NCBI RefSeq assembly: GCF_900250075.1
Contig: NZ_LT977070.1
Location: 3,125,019 to 3,189,018 of the forward strand
Length of the DNA: 64,000 nucleotides
From: Cupriavidus taiwanensis
Lineage (GTDB): Bacteria; Pseudomonadota; Gammaproteobacteria; Burkholderiales; Burkholderiaceae
Reading direction: 5' to 3'
The translations under genes and the position numbers were made by a program. Shown here one piece after another: positions 52,992-62,863 of the stretch (positions are counted from its first letter, which is position 1; every line of letters begins with the position of its first letter). The notes beneath the pieces are model-generated. The model was not told the origin of the DNA and did no database searches. It saw nothing but the letters and a program-made list of their open reading frames with translations.

Positions 52992-54380
52992 TCAGCCGGC
53001 CGTGCCCTGGGCCAGCGCGTCCAGCAGCGTCTGGTGCACGCCGCCAAACCCGCCGTTGCTCATCACCAGCACATGGTCGCCCGGCCGCGCCGCGGCGCGC
53101 ACCGCCTGCACCAGCGCGCCCAGGTCCTGGAACGCGGTGGCCGTGGCGCCCAGCGGCGCCAGTGCTTCAACCAGGTCCCAGCCCAGCGCGTCCTTGCCGG
53201 CGGGAGCGCCGTAGCCGAACACCAGGTCGGCCTGCTCCAGGCTGGCCGGCAGCTGCGCCTTCATCACGCCCAGCTTCATGGTGTTGGAACGCGGCTCCAG
53301 CACCGCCAGGATGCGGGCATTGCCGACGCGGCGGCGCAGCCCCTCCAGCGTGGTCTGGATCGCGGTGGGATGGTGGGCGAAGTCGTCGTAGACCGTGACG
53401 CCGCCGGCCACGCCGCGCACCTCCATGCGGCGCTTGACGTTGGCGAAGCGCGACAGCGATGCGATCGCCTGCGCCGCCGGCACCCCGACATGGCGCGCGG
53501 CGGCGATCGCCGCCAGCGCGTTCATGCGGTTGTGGGTGCCCTGCAGGTCCCACACCACCGTGCCCTCGACGGCGTTGCCGAACCACACATCGAATGCGTC
53601 CTTGCCCGGCGCCGCCTCGCTGCCGGCAGCGTCGCTCTCGCGCCAGTCGCCCACGCCGAACTGCTCCACTTCGCTCCAGCAGCCGCGCTCGAGCACGCGC
53701 GCCAGGCTCCCTTCCACGCCATTGACGACGAGCCGGCCCTGGCCCGGCACGGTGCGCACCAGGTGATGGAACTGGGTCTCGATCGCGGCCAGATCCGGGA
53801 AGATGTCGGCGTGATCGTATTCCAGGTTGTTCAGGATGGCGGTGCGCGGGCGGTAATGGACGAACTTGCTGCGCTTGTCGAAAAACGCCGTGTCGTACTC
53901 GTCGGCCTCGATCACGAAGAAGTCCGATTCCGTCACGCGCGCCGAGATGCCGAAGTTCTGCGGCACCCCGCCCACCAGGAAGCCGGGGTTGTAACCGGCA
54001 TCCTCCAGGATCCAGGCCAGCATCGAGGTGGTGGTGGTCTTGCCGTGCGTGCCGGCCACCGCCAGCACCCACTTGCGCGCCAGCACATGCTCGCCCAGCC
54101 ATTGCGGGCCCGACACATAAGGCAGGTTGCGGTCGAGGATGGCTTCCATCAGCGGATTGCCGCGCGAGACCACGTTGCCGATCACGAACAGGTCCGGCTC
54201 CAGCGACAGCTGTGCCGGGTCAAAGCCCTCGATCAGTTCGATGCCCTGGACTTCGAGCTGGGTGCTCATCGGCGGGTAGACGTTGGCATCGCAGCCGGTG
54301 ACGCGGTGGCCAGCCTGCTTGGCCAGCACCGCCAGGCCGCCCATGAAGGTGCCGCAGATGCCAAGGATATGAATATGCAT
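52992..54380 (-). CDS. mpl: UDP-N-acetylmuramate:L-Ala-gamma-D-Glu-meso-DAP ligase
   Basis: A 462-residue Mur ligase that recycles the murein tripeptide by joining it to UDP-MurNAc (E. coli 457). It has the N-terminal MHIHILGICGTFMGGLAVLA KQAGHRVTGCD, P-loop VLAVAGTHGKTTTTSMLAWI, FFVIEADEYDTAFFDKRSKF VHYRPRTAILNNLEYDHADI and the C-terminal YDDFAHHPTAIQTTLEGLRR. ATG 54380 is the expected start; the longer frame to 54833 is rejected. It is divergent from the gene at 54566 across 185 bp. Confidence 0.97.
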   Translation of the reverse strand: MHIHILGICGTFMGGLAVLAKQAGHRVTGCDANVYPPMSTQLEVQGIELIEGFDPAQLSLEPDLFVIGNVVSRGNPLMEAILDRNLPYVSGPQWLGEHVLARKWVLAVAGTHGKTTTTSMLAWILEDAGYNPGFLVGGVPQNFGISARVTESDFFVIEADEYDTAFFDKRSKFVHYRPRTAILNNLEYDHADIFPDLAAIETQFHHLVRTVPGQGRLVVNGVEGSLARVLERGCWSEVEQFGVGDWRESDAAGSEAAPGKDAFDVWFGNAVEGTVVWDLQGTHNRMNALAAIAAARHVGVPAAQAIASLSRFANVKRRMEVRGVAGGVTVYDDFAHHPTAIQTTLEGLRRRVGNARILAVLEPRSNTMKLGVMKAQLPASLEQADLVFGYGAPAGKDALGWDLVEALAPLGATATAFQDLGALVQAVRAAARPGDHVLVMSNGGFGGVHQTLLDALAQGTAG

Positions 54381-54565
54381 GGGTTCCCGGAAAGACTTGA
54401 AGCCCGCAGGCGTGGGGATTCGGGCCCGGCGGCGCGGCGGCTGGGTTGGAGCCTTGCGGCGCGGCGGCGGCCGGGCAGGAAGCCTCCGATTGTACCCGAG
54501 CGCCAGCGCCCTTCGCTGCACTGCGGCAGCGCGCGCGGCGGCATACGCCTCCGGTATCATGGGGC

Positions 54566-55255
54566 ATGAACCGACGTACCGCCCCAGACCCCACCCGCCT
54601 GCGCGAGGAAATCGCCCAGGCCGCCGCCCGCATGATTGCCGAGGACGGTGCCGACTACGCCACCGCCAAGCGCAAGGCTGCGCGCCAGGTGCTGGGCGAA
54701 CAACGCGTGCCGGGCGAATGGCTGCCCGACAACGAGCAGGTCGAAGCCGAGGTGCGCGCCTACCAGGCGCTGTTCCACGCCGACAGCCAGCCGCGCGTGC
54801 TGGCGCTGCTGCGCCGGCTGGCGGTGATGGCAATGCAAGACCTGGCGCCGTTCCGGCCTTACCTGGTCGGCGCGGTGCTCAATGGCACCGCCACGGAGCA
54901 CTCCGACATCTATCTGCAGTGCTTCTGCGACAGCGCCAAGGATGCCGCGCTGCACCTGATCAATGCCGGGGTCGACTTCGAAACCAGCGAAAGCCGCCAC
55001 TTCGGCGGCCGTGGCGAGGTCGAAACCCTCAGCTTCCTGTGGAAAGGCCAGTGGCCCGACCGCCGCGAGGCGCGTCTGCTGGCCGGCGAGGTCCGCGCGG
55101 AACTGGGTGCGCCAGTGGGCATCCATATAGCCCTGTATGATGCGGTCGATGAACGCGGCGCCATGCGGGCAGACGCCTCTGGGCGCGCCGTACGCGCCGA
55201 TGTGCAGGCCGTGCAAGCCCTGCTCGATGCCGCTGACGCCGCCGGCAACGCCTGA
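54566..55255 (+). CDS. Conserved protein of unknown function, divergent from mpl
   Basis: A 229-residue cytoplasmic protein that I do not recognise with confidence. The N-terminal half is helical and charged (REEIAQAAARMIAEDGADYA TAKRKAARQVLG). In the middle, RPYLVGAVLNGTATEHSDIY recalls the helix-Gly-Ser/Thr-x-SD motif of nucleotidyltransferases, followed by FCDSAKDAALHLINAGVDFE and FLWKGQWPDRREARLLAG. Only one clear acidic motif residue of that fold is seen (SDIY), so catalytic activity is uncertain. The start ATG 54566 follows a weak GGGG. It lies 29 bp upstream of a tlpA-like gene. Confidence 0.8.
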   Translation: MNRRTAPDPTRLREEIAQAAARMIAEDGADYATAKRKAARQVLGEQRVPGEWLPDNEQVEAEVRAYQALFHADSQPRVLALLRRLAVMAMQDLAPFRPYLVGAVLNGTATEHSDIYLQCFCDSAKDAALHLINAGVDFETSESRHFGGRGEVETLSFLWKGQWPDRREARLLAGEVRAELGAPVGIHIALYDAVDERGAMRADASGRAVRADVQAVQALLDAADAAGNA

Positions 55256-55284
55256 AGCCCTTCTTACCGGTCCCCAGCCATTCC

Positions 55285-55833
55285 ATGACTGAAACCATCG
55301 CCCCGCCCGCCCGCCGCTCCCGCCTCTGGTTGTGGATCGCTGTCGCCGTGATTGCCTGTGCCGCCGGCGCGCTGGCCGGGCATTTCGTTTTTTCGCCCAA
55401 GCCAGTTAATGACCAGGCCGTCGAAACCTTGTTCCAGTCGCGGCTGCCCGACCCGGCTGGCACGGAACTCGATCTTGGCAAGCTGCGCGGCAAGACCGTG
55501 GTAGTCAACTTCTGGGCCCCGTGGTGCGGACCTTGTGTAGAGGAAATGCCGGAACTGACCGCCCTGCATGAGGAGTTCAAACATCGCCAAGTGGAATTTG
55601 TCGGCATCGGTATTGATTCGGCAGCCAACATCCAGCAGTTCACGCAGAAGGTACCGGTTGCGTATCCGCTGGCCGTGGCTGGCTTCGCCGGCACCGAGCT
55701 GTCGCGGAATTTCGGCAACAGCGCAGGTGGCCTGCCCTATACCGTCGTCATCAATCCGGACGGATCGGTCAAGTATCGAAAGATGGGCCGTGTCACCGCG
55801 GACGAACTGCGTGCCGTGCTGCCGCGCACTTGA
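55285..55833 (+). CDS. TlpA/ResA-like membrane-anchored thioredoxin
   Basis: A 182-residue protein with one N-terminal membrane anchor (LWLWIAVAVIACAAGALAGH) and a periplasmic thioredoxin fold. The redox motif WCGPC is seen in VVVNFWAPWCGPCVEEMPEL; the cis-Pro loop is in GGLPYTVVINPDGSVKYRKM. Proteins of this type reduce disulfides in the periplasm, for example in cytochrome c maturation or oxidase assembly; its client is unknown. It lies 29 bp after the unrecognised gene and 197 bp before aroQ. Confidence 0.93.
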   Translation: MTETIAPPARRSRLWLWIAVAVIACAAGALAGHFVFSPKPVNDQAVETLFQSRLPDPAGTELDLGKLRGKTVVVNFWAPWCGPCVEEMPELTALHEEFKHRQVEFVGIGIDSAANIQQFTQKVPVAYPLAVAGFAGTELSRNFGNSAGGLPYTVVINPDGSVKYRKMGRVTADELRAVLPRT

Positions 55834-56030
55834 TTCACTTCGTCCGCGAACATCGGGGAATTTCGGCGTTCTTGATGGATTTGTCTCACCTGCGGACTGC
55901 TTTGAGGCGAAAGTGCTCAAAGCGCCGCCAACAGCGCGCCAAGGGTCGCCGAGGCCTGTATCCTGTGCTAGACAAATCCCTCTAAGCTACGGTAATCTCC
56001 GCGCAATTTCGTTGATCTGGTCGAGCCGCC

Positions 56031-56528
56031 GTGACTGCATCCCGCTCTATCCGTCGCTCACCCCGCTACCGCAAGGTGCTGGTCCTGCATGGGCCCAACC
56101 TTAACCTGCTGGGGACCCGCGAGCCGGAGACCTACGGGCACACCACGCTGGCCGATATCGACGCGGCCCTGGCCGAACGCGCGGCGAAAGCCGGCGCGTC
56201 GCTGGAGACGTTCCAGTCCAACCACGAGGGAGCGCTGGTCGACCGCATCCATGCCGCCCGCGCGGAAGGGGTCGAGTTCATCCTCATCAACCCGGCTGCC
56301 TATACGCATACCAGCGTGGCGCTGCGCGATGCGCTGGCCGGCGTGGCGATCCCGTTCGTCGAGGTGCACCTGTCGAACGTGCACCGGCGCGAAAGCTTCC
56401 GGCACCACTCGTACTTCTCGGACGTGGCGGTCGGGGTGGTCTGCGGGCTTGGCTGGCAGGGTTACCTGCTGGCGCTGGACTATGTACTGGGCCAGGAGCA
56501 GCCCCCGCCCGACGGTTCGGGGAGCTGA
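56031..56528 (+). CDS. aroQ: 3-dehydroquinate dehydratase, type II
   Basis: A 165-residue enzyme of the shikimate pathway. It has the flexible loop [20 protein letters not shown] with catalytic Tyr, [16 protein letters not shown], the [16 protein letters not shown] active-site His and [20 protein letters not shown]. The only in-frame start before the conserved region is GTG 56031 (a 16-residue basic lead precedes the core). The order aroQ-accB-accC-prmA is conserved in many Betaproteobacteria. Confidence 0.97.
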   Translation: MTASRSIRRSPRYRKVLVLHGPNLNLLGTREPETYGHTTLADIDAALAERAAKAGASLETFQSNHEGALVDRIHAARAEGVEFILINPAAYTHTSVALRDALAGVAIPFVEVHLSNVHRRESFRHHSYFSDVAVGVVCGLGWQGYLLALDYVLGQEQPPPDGSGS

Positions 56529-56695
56529 ACCCCCACAAGGATTTTTTCGACAACCTGCGCGCGCCGCCCGGCGGCCTGCGCCCGTTGGCGTGCCTCGGCA
56601 CGGCGGGCGCGGATTTCCGGTGGCCGGCACAACGATTGTTCCGCCACGGCCCGTCCCGGGCAGCGGCGGAAAACCCGATTCAGGAGGATAAAAAG

Positions 56696-57163
56696 ATGGA
56701 CCTGCGCAAGCTGAAGACGCTTATCGACCTGGTGGCCGAATCCGGCATCTCCGAGCTGGAAGTCACCGAAGGCGACGGCAAGGTACGCATCGTCAAGCAA
56801 CCGCCGCAAGTCATCGCCGCGCCGATGGCCATGCCGCAGATGCAGGCCCTGCCCGCCGCCGCGCAGGCCGCGGCCGCCCCGGCCAGTGCCGCAGCACCCG
56901 CGGCCGAGCCGGTTGCGCAGCTTCCCGCCGGCCATGTGGTGACCTCGCCGATGGTGGGCACGTTCTACCGTGCGCCGTCGCCGGGCGCCGCGCCCTTCGT
57001 CAACGTCGGCGACACGGTCAAGGAAGGCCAGACCGTCTGCATCATCGAAGCCATGAAGCTGCTCAACGAGATCGAGTGCGACAAGGCCGGCGTCATCAAG
57101 GAAATCCTGGTCGAGAACGGCCAGGCGGTGGAATACGGCCAGCCGCTGTTCGTCATCGGCTGA
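56696..57163 (+). CDS. accB: Biotin carboxyl carrier protein of acetyl-CoA carboxylase
   Basis: A 155-residue protein (E. coli 156). The N-terminal [34 protein letters not shown] is followed by an Ala/Pro-rich flexible linker (about 42-75) and the biotinyl domain with [20 protein letters not shown] and the biotin site Lys121 in [23 protein letters not shown] lies 9 bp before the ATG. It carries the carboxyl group in malonyl-CoA synthesis, with AccC 246 bp downstream. The frame to 56585 is an unsupported extension. Confidence 0.98.
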   Translation: MDLRKLKTLIDLVAESGISELEVTEGDGKVRIVKQPPQVIAAPMAMPQMQALPAAAQAAAAPASAAAPAAEPVAQLPAGHVVTSPMVGTFYRAPSPGAAPFVNVGDTVKEGQTVCIIEAMKLLNEIECDKAGVIKEILVENGQAVEYGQPLFVIG

Positions 57164-57409
57164 TCCTGACCGGCATGCCGGGCCCGATGCTGCAGCCGCC
57201 CGCGCCAGCGGTCCACTGCGGCCCCTGCCCGCACGGCATGCCGGGGCGCTTCCCCGCCACGGACGCTGTGGGCTTCGCGGCCCGTTCCGTGCAGTTCCAT
57301 GCAGTTCCCGCAGTCTCGCCGCCCGGATGGCCACAGGCCATCGCGGCGCGCGCCCGGCGCGCCATGGCGCCACGCAGCGGGACCGCTACTGTTCTCGCAG
57401 AGAGAGACC

Positions 57410-58762
57410 ATGTTTGAAAAAATTCTGATCGCGAACCGCGGCGAAATCGCTCTTCGCATCCAGCGCGCCTGCCGCGAGCTGGGCATCAAGACGGTCGTGG
57501 TGTACTCCGAGGCCGACAAGGAGGCCAAGTACGTGCGCCTGGCAGACGAGGCCGTCTGCATCGGCCCGGCCCCGTCGCCGCTGTCGTACCTGAACATGCC
57601 CGCCATCATCTCGGCCGCCGAGGTGACCGATGCGCAGGCCATCCACCCCGGCTACGGCTTCCTGTCCGAGAACGCGGACTTTGCCGAGCGCGTGGAAAAA
57701 TCCGGCTTCGTCTTTATCGGCCCGACCGCCGACAGCATCCGCCTGATGGGCGACAAGGTCTCGGCCAAGCAGGCCATGATCAAGGCCGGCGTGCCGTGCG
57801 TGCCCGGCTCGGACGGCGCCCTGCCCGACGATCCCAAGGAAATCCTGGCGACCGCGCGCCGCGTCGGCTACCCCGTGATCATCAAGGCCGCCGGCGGCGG
57901 CGGTGGCCGCGGCATGCGCGTGGTGCATACCGAAGCCGCGCTGATCAACGCCGTCAACATGACGCGGGAAGAAGCCGGCCGCGCCTTCGGCAATCCGGAG
58001 GTCTACATGGAGAAGTTCCTCGAGAACCCGCGCCATGTGGAAATTCAGATCCTGGCCGACCAGCACAAGCAGGCCATCTGGCTGGGCGAGCGCGACTGCT
58101 CGATGCAGCGCCGCCACCAGAAGGTGATCGAGGAAGCCCCCGCGCCGCACATTCCGCGCCGCCTGATCGAGCGCATCGGCGACCGCTGCGCCGAGGCCTG
58201 CAAGAAGATGGGCTACCGCGGCGCCGGCACGTTCGAGTTCCTGTACGAGAACAACGAGTTCTACTTCATCGAGATGAACACGCGCGTGCAGGTCGAGCAC
58301 CCGGTCACCGAGATGATCACCGGCATCGACATCGTGCAGGAGCAGATCCGCATCGCCTTCGGCGAGAAGCTGCGCTTCCGCCAGAAGGACGTGCAGTTCC
58401 GCGGCCACGCGATCGAGTGCCGCATCAACGCCGAGGACCCGTTCAAGTTCATTCCGTCGCCGGGGCGCATCACCGCCTGGCACATGCCCGGCGGCCCGGG
58501 TGTGCGGGTCGACTCGCACGCGTATGATGGTTACTTCGTCCCGCCCAACTACGATTCGATGATCGGCAAGATCATCACTTACGGCGCCACGCGCGAGCAG
58601 GCTATCGCCCGCATGCGCATCGCGCTGTCGGAAATGGTGGTGGACGGCATCCAGACCAACGTGCCGCTGCACCGCGAGCTGATGATGGACGCCAACTTCG
58701 TCGAGGGCGGCACCAGCATCCATTATCTCGAGCATCGGCTGGCAGAACGCGCGAAGGCCTGA
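57410..58762 (+). CDS. accC: Biotin carboxylase of acetyl-CoA carboxylase
   Basis: A 450-residue ATP-grasp enzyme (E. coli 449). It begins [25 protein letters not shown]; the ATP glycine loop [37 protein letters not shown] and the Mg/catalytic segment [20 protein letters not shown] are intact. It carboxylates biotin on AccB with bicarbonate and ATP. ATG 57410 is chosen for the conserved start; the 246 bp between accB and accC are longer than usual, with no gene. Three copies of a 12-bp repeat follow its stop. Confidence 0.98.
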   Translation: MFEKILIANRGEIALRIQRACRELGIKTVVVYSEADKEAKYVRLADEAVCIGPAPSPLSYLNMPAIISAAEVTDAQAIHPGYGFLSENADFAERVEKSGFVFIGPTADSIRLMGDKVSAKQAMIKAGVPCVPGSDGALPDDPKEILATARRVGYPVIIKAAGGGGGRGMRVVHTEAALINAVNMTREEAGRAFGNPEVYMEKFLENPRHVEIQILADQHKQAIWLGERDCSMQRRHQKVIEEAPAPHIPRRLIERIGDRCAEACKKMGYRGAGTFEFLYENNEFYFIEMNTRVQVEHPVTEMITGIDIVQEQIRIAFGEKLRFRQKDVQFRGHAIECRINAEDPFKFIPSPGRITAWHMPGGPGVRVDSHAYDGYFVPPNYDSMIGKIITYGATREQAIARMRIALSEMVVDGIQTNVPLHRELMMDANFVEGGTSIHYLEHRLAERAKA

Positions 58763-58802
58763 GCATCGGCCTGATGCATCGGCCTGAGCATCGGCCTGAG
58801 CA
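58763..58802 (+). repeat. Short tandem repeat between accC and prmA
   Basis: GCATCGGCCTGA occurs three times (58763-58774, 58776-58787, 58788-58799), with one extra T after the first copy and a partial GCA after the third. Each unit ends in CTGA, like the accC stop itself, suggesting slippage of the gene end. Confidence 0.85.
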
Positions 58803-58826
58803 ATAGGCAGCAACAGAAGGAAGCCC

Positions 58827-59720
58827 GTGGCATTTCAGGAATGTGTGATCGAAGTGGCGCAGGACCAGGCCGAAGCCTGGTCTGACGCCCTGTTCGACCT
58901 CGGCGCGCTGTCGGTTTCGGTGGAAGACGCCGACGCCGACACGCCCGACGAGCAGCCGCTGTTTGGCGAGCCCGGGCTGGAGCCGAAGCAACTCGCGTGG
59001 AACCGCTCGCGCGTGGTTGCGCTGTTCGGCGACGACGCCGATCCGGCCGTGGTGGTGGCAGCCGCCGCCAACCAGCTCGGCATCGACCCGGTGCCGGCAT
59101 ACCAGCTGCGCGCGGTCGAGGACCAGGACTGGGTGCGGCTGACGCAATCGCAGTTCGAGCCGATCCGCGTGGGCGAGCGCATCTGGGTGGTGCCGTCGTG
59201 GCACGACGCGCCCGAACCCGACGCCGTGGTGCTGGAGCTGGACCCCGGCCTGGCCTTCGGCACCGGCAGCCACCCCACCACGCGGCTGTGCATGCAGTGG
59301 CTGGAGCAAAACCTGACGCCGGGCGAAACCGTGCTCGACTACGGCTGCGGCTCCGGCATCCTGGCGATCGTGGCGCGCAAGCTGGGCGCGGGCGACACGG
59401 TCGGCATCGACATCGACCCCAACGCCGTGGAAGCGTCGCGCTACAACGCCGAGCGCAACCACGTCGAGGCCTCGTTCGCGCTGCCGGAATCGGTGTCCGA
59501 CGCCAGCTACGACCTGGTGGTCGCCAATATCCTGTCCAACCCGCTCAAGCTGATGGCGGCCATGCTGAGCGCGCGCGTGCGCGCCGGCGGGCGGCTGGTG
59601 CTGTCCGGCGTGCTGGAGCGCCAGGCCGACGAAGTCGCCGCGGCCTACGCACCCTGGCTGCCGCTGACGGTATGGCGCAGCGAGGAAGGCTGGGTCTGCC
59701 TGCACGGCACCCGCCCCTGA
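58827..59720 (+). CDS. prmA: Ribosomal protein L11 methyltransferase
   Basis: A 297-residue SAM enzyme (E. coli 293) that trimethylates L11. The start is GTG 58827, preceded by AGAAGGA. N-terminal [40 protein letters not shown] and the catalytic domain with [23 protein letters not shown], the SAM loop [19 protein letters not shown] and [13 protein letters not shown] are diagnostic. It is last of the aroQ-accB-accC-prmA set and lies 9 bp before the next gene. Confidence 0.97.
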   Translation: MAFQECVIEVAQDQAEAWSDALFDLGALSVSVEDADADTPDEQPLFGEPGLEPKQLAWNRSRVVALFGDDADPAVVVAAAANQLGIDPVPAYQLRAVEDQDWVRLTQSQFEPIRVGERIWVVPSWHDAPEPDAVVLELDPGLAFGTGSHPTTRLCMQWLEQNLTPGETVLDYGCGSGILAIVARKLGAGDTVGIDIDPNAVEASRYNAERNHVEASFALPESVSDASYDLVVANILSNPLKLMAAMLSARVRAGGRLVLSGVLERQADEVAAAYAPWLPLTVWRSEEGWVCLHGTRP

Positions 59721-59729
59721 TTCCGCCAG

Positions 59730-61151
59730 ATGGCCGCCGTCAAGCTAGTCACGCGCTGCCCGGCCTGCCGCACCGCCTTCCGGCTGGTCGCCGACCAGCT
59801 GCGGCTGCGCCAGGGACTGGTGCGCTGCGGTCAGTGCGAAACGGTGTTCGACGCGCGCGAGCACCTGATCGAGATTCCGCTGCCGGCGGGCACCACTGCG
59901 GGCAGCGCCCCGGCACCGGCACAGAAACCGGCAGCGACCGCCGCACCTGCCCCCGCTGCAGCTGAAACCACCGCGCCGCCGGCCTCATCACCCGCGGCAC
60001 CCGCGCCGACCCCGACTCCCGCTTTCACACCGACCATCGACCCCGGCTACGACGTGCCGGCGCTGGATGCGCCGACCATGCTGATGTCGTCGCCCGAGGA
60101 CATCGCCGTGCCGCCGCAGGCCGGCATGGACGATGCCGAGATCGAGCGCGCGCTGCGCGAAGCCAACGCAGCCGTCGCCGACCGCGATGCGCGCGACGCG
60201 CAGCGAGAGGCTGCCAGCCCGGTGGCCGAAGCGGCCCCGGCACCGGCGGCACAGCCGCCCGCGCCGGCAGCCGCCTGGCCGGCGCTCAATCACGGCGCGC
60301 TCGATGGCCCGGTCGAAAAACCCGCGGCGCCGGTCCCCGGCGCCATCCCCAGCGCAAGCGAATTCCTGCGCGCGGCATCGGCCGATCAGGCATCCGAGCC
60401 GGCGCCGTGGCCAGATCACACTCAACGCCCGGCCGACCAGGCTCCGGCCGCCACGCCGCCGAACGCATTGCCCGCCGTCGGCGAGCCGGACGAAGCGCGC
60501 TCCGCTGGCCCCGACACCCTTGCCAGCGTCACCGGCGGCGCGGTCGCGCGCGAGCAGGCGACGCGCCGCTGGGTCCGCGCCGAAGCACCGGCCGGCCCGA
60601 TGTTCGCCCCCGACTTCCTGCGGCACGCGCGCGAGCGCGAGCGTGAACGCCAGCCGCGCCGGCCCATTGCCGTGCCCGGCGCCGCGTGGCGCGTGGCAGC
60701 CGTGGTACTCGCCATCGCCGCGCTGCTGCAGCTTGCGTACCTGGGGCGCAGCCAGCTCGCCGGGCACTTTCCGATGCTGCGCCCGGCACTCGAGGCGGCA
60801 TGCGCGCCGCTGGGCTGCACGGTGCCGCCGTGGCGCGACATCGATGCGCTGCGCATCGAGACCTCGCAGCTGCAGCGCCAGGATGAAGGCGGTGACACCT
60901 ACCTGCTGGCCGTCACCCTGCGCAACCTGGGCCGCGCCAGCACCGCGCTGCCGGCGATCGAACTGGTGATGACCGACCTGCAGGACCAGTTGCTGCTGCG
61001 CCGGGTGCTGCAGCCCGCGGAATACCTGGAGCCGTCGCAGCAGGCCTTTGCCGCGCAAGGGCTGCGCGCGGGCATGGAGCTGCCGGTTCGGGTACGATTC
61101 CGGACGCAGCAGGCGCCAGCCAACTATCGCGTGCTGATTTTTTATCCCTGA
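59730..61151 (+). CDS. Zinc-ribbon (MJ0042/DUF3426) single-pass membrane protein
   Basis: A 473-residue protein. The N-terminal zinc ribbon has CPACRTAF and CGQCETVF (two CxxC pairs), as in MJ0042 motifs. A long Ala/Pro-rich low-complexity region (about 50-280) follows, then a basic stretch ([13 protein letters not shown]), one membrane helix ([20 protein letters not shown]) and a C-terminal DUF3426 domain with [25 protein letters not shown]. The topology suggests a cytosolic ribbon and periplasmic DUF3426 part. The role is unknown; the gene commonly follows prmA in Betaproteobacteria. Confidence 0.92.
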   Translation: MAAVKLVTRCPACRTAFRLVADQLRLRQGLVRCGQCETVFDAREHLIEIPLPAGTTAGSAPAPAQKPAATAAPAPAAAETTAPPASSPAAPAPTPTPAFTPTIDPGYDVPALDAPTMLMSSPEDIAVPPQAGMDDAEIERALREANAAVADRDARDAQREAASPVAEAAPAPAAQPPAPAAAWPALNHGALDGPVEKPAAPVPGAIPSASEFLRAASADQASEPAPWPDHTQRPADQAPAATPPNALPAVGEPDEARSAGPDTLASVTGGAVAREQATRRWVRAEAPAGPMFAPDFLRHARERERERQPRRPIAVPGAAWRVAAVVLAIAALLQLAYLGRSQLAGHFPMLRPALEAACAPLGCTVPPWRDIDALRIETSQLQRQDEGGDTYLLAVTLRNLGRASTALPAIELVMTDLQDQLLLRRVLQPAEYLEPSQQAFAAQGLRAGMELPVRVRFRTQQAPANYRVLIFYP

Positions 61152-61249
61152 ATTCCTGGCCCGCCGCCGGACCGAATCCGAGTCTTGCAGCGAGCCTTGC
61201 CCCCGCTCCGGATCGCAACCGGAAACCCATCAGATATCAAGGAGTAGAC

Positions 61250-61750
61250 ATGAGCAACGTCACCCTCGGCGGCAACGCCATCGAAGTCGCAGGCAAGTTC
61301 CCGCAAGCCGGCGACAAGGCCCCGGCCTTCTCGCTGGTCGGCAAGGACCTGAAGGACGTCACGCTGGCCGACTTCGCCGGCAAGCGCAAGGTTCTGAACA
61401 TCGTCCCGAGCCTGGATACGCCGGTGTGCCAGGCGTCCGCGCGCAAGTTCAACGAAGCCGCCAGCGGCTTGGCCAACACCGTGGTGCTGACCATCTCCGC
61501 CGACCTGCCGTTCGCCATGGGCCGCTTCTGCAGCGCCGAAGGCCTGGCCAACGTGGTGCCGCTGTCGACCATGCGCGGCGCCGAGTTCAAGGGCAACTAT
61601 GGCGTGGACATCAAGACCGGCCCGCTCGCCGGCGTGACCGCGCGCGCCGTGGTGGTGCTGGACGAGAACGACACCGTCAAGTACAGCCAGCTGGTGCCCG
61701 AGATCAAGTCCGAGCCCGACTACGACGCCGCCCTGGCCGCGCTGAAGTAA
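61250..61750 (+). CDS. tpx: Thiol peroxidase Tpx
   Basis: A 166-residue atypical 2-Cys peroxiredoxin (E. coli 168). Peroxidatic Cys is in [20 protein letters not shown], resolving Cys in [20 protein letters not shown]. It reduces peroxides, particularly lipid hydroperoxides, with thioredoxin. AAGGAG lies ahead of the ATG. It is probably monocistronic, with a strong hairpin after the stop. Confidence 0.98.
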   Translation: MSNVTLGGNAIEVAGKFPQAGDKAPAFSLVGKDLKDVTLADFAGKRKVLNIVPSLDTPVCQASARKFNEAASGLANTVVLTISADLPFAMGRFCSAEGLANVVPLSTMRGAEFKGNYGVDIKTGPLAGVTARAVVVLDENDTVKYSQLVPEIKSEPDYDAALAALK

Positions 61751-61772
61751 CAGGCGGCGCGCCTGCGATGTC

Positions 61773-61812
61773 AGCGGCCGCCCGCGACCACGGGGCGGCC
61801 GCTTCTGTTTTC
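61773..61812 (+). terminator. Terminator of tpx
   Basis: An 11-bp perfect stem (AGCGGCCGCCC / GGGCGGCCGCT) with a 9-nt loop is followed by a T-rich stretch (TTCTGTTTTCTG), 23 bp after the tpx stop. Confidence 0.75.
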
Positions 61813-61877
61813 TGCGTTACTGCTTCTGCCCGCGAGGGCGCCGATCCACCGAAACCAACCCGACACCTGGAGAGAGC

Positions 61878-62825
61878 ATGGCCAGCCTGATCTGCGGCTC
61901 CGTCGCCTACGACACCATCATGACGTTCGACGGACGCTTCCGCGAACACATCCTGCCGGACCAGATCCACATGCTGAACGTCTCGTTCCTGGTGCCCGGC
62001 ATGCGCCGCGAGTTTGGCGGCTGCGCCGGCAACATCGCCTACACGCTCAAGATGCTGGGCGGCGATCCGGTGGTGATGGCCACCGTCGGCATCGACGCCG
62101 AACCCTATCTGGAATACCTGCGCAAGCTGGAGATCCCCACCGGCCACATCCGCGTGCTGCCGGAGACCTTCACCGCGCAGGCCATGATCACCACCGACCT
62201 GGACAACAACCAGATCACCGCCTTCCACCCTGGCGCAATGAGCCAGTCGCAGCTGAACCACGTCAAGGACGCACTGGTCGGCGCGCAGGCACCGAGCCTT
62301 GGCATCGTTGCGCCCGACAGCCGCGAAGGGATGCTGCACCACGCGCGCCAGTTCGCCGAAGCCGGCGTGCCGTTCATCTTCGACCTGGGCCAGGCCATGC
62401 CGCTGTTCAATGGCGACGACCTGCGGGAGTTCGTTGAACTCGCCAGTTATGTAACAGTCAATGACTACGAGGCGCAGGTCCTGCTGTCGCGCACCGCGTG
62501 GACCAGCGCCGAGGTTGCCGCGAAGGTTCGTGCCTTCATCGTCACGCACGGCGAACGCGGCGCCAGCATCTTTGCCGATGGCCGCCAGTACGCGATCCCG
62601 GCCGTCGTGGCCGAGCGCATCGTCGACCCGACCGGCTGTGGCGACGCCTTCCGCGGCGGCCTGCTCTTCGGCATTGAAAACGGATTAGACTGGGAAACGA
62701 CCGGCCGCCTCGCATCGCTGATGGGGTCGGTCAAGATCGCGCAGCAGGGTCCGCAGAACCACTGGTTGTCGCGCGACGAAATCGGCAACCGGTTCCAGTC
62801 TGCATTCGGGTACCGCTACGCCTGA
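61878..62825 (+). CDS. PfkB-family carbohydrate/nucleoside kinase (adenosine kinase-like)
   Basis: A 315-residue ribokinase-fold protein. The first PfkB signature EFGGCAGNIAYTLKMLGGDP and the second DPTGCGDAFRGGLLFGIENG, with the catalytic Asp, are intact. NDYEAQVLL and TLGERGA-type anion-site residues (VTHGERGASIFADG) support kinase activity. Related betaproteobacterial proteins are called adenosine kinase or carbohydrate kinase; the substrate is not settled by sequence. GGAGAG precedes the ATG. It lies 38 bp before the lipoprotein gene. Confidence 0.93.
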   Translation: MASLICGSVAYDTIMTFDGRFREHILPDQIHMLNVSFLVPGMRREFGGCAGNIAYTLKMLGGDPVVMATVGIDAEPYLEYLRKLEIPTGHIRVLPETFTAQAMITTDLDNNQITAFHPGAMSQSQLNHVKDALVGAQAPSLGIVAPDSREGMLHHARQFAEAGVPFIFDLGQAMPLFNGDDLREFVELASYVTVNDYEAQVLLSRTAWTSAEVAAKVRAFIVTHGERGASIFADGRQYAIPAVVAERIVDPTGCGDAFRGGLLFGIENGLDWETTGRLASLMGSVKIAQQGPQNHWLSRDEIGNRFQSAFGYRYA

Positions 62826-62863
62826 CCTGCGGCCGGCGCGTGGCGAATTTTTCGGGAACTGAC

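Noticed and set aside
52992..54833. Extended N-termini for mpl, thiL, ubiC, fabG-like and other genes
   Set aside because: The extra residues are Arg/Pro/Ala-rich and unlike the families, and they reach into neighbouring genes or promoters; starts were set at the conserved N-termini.
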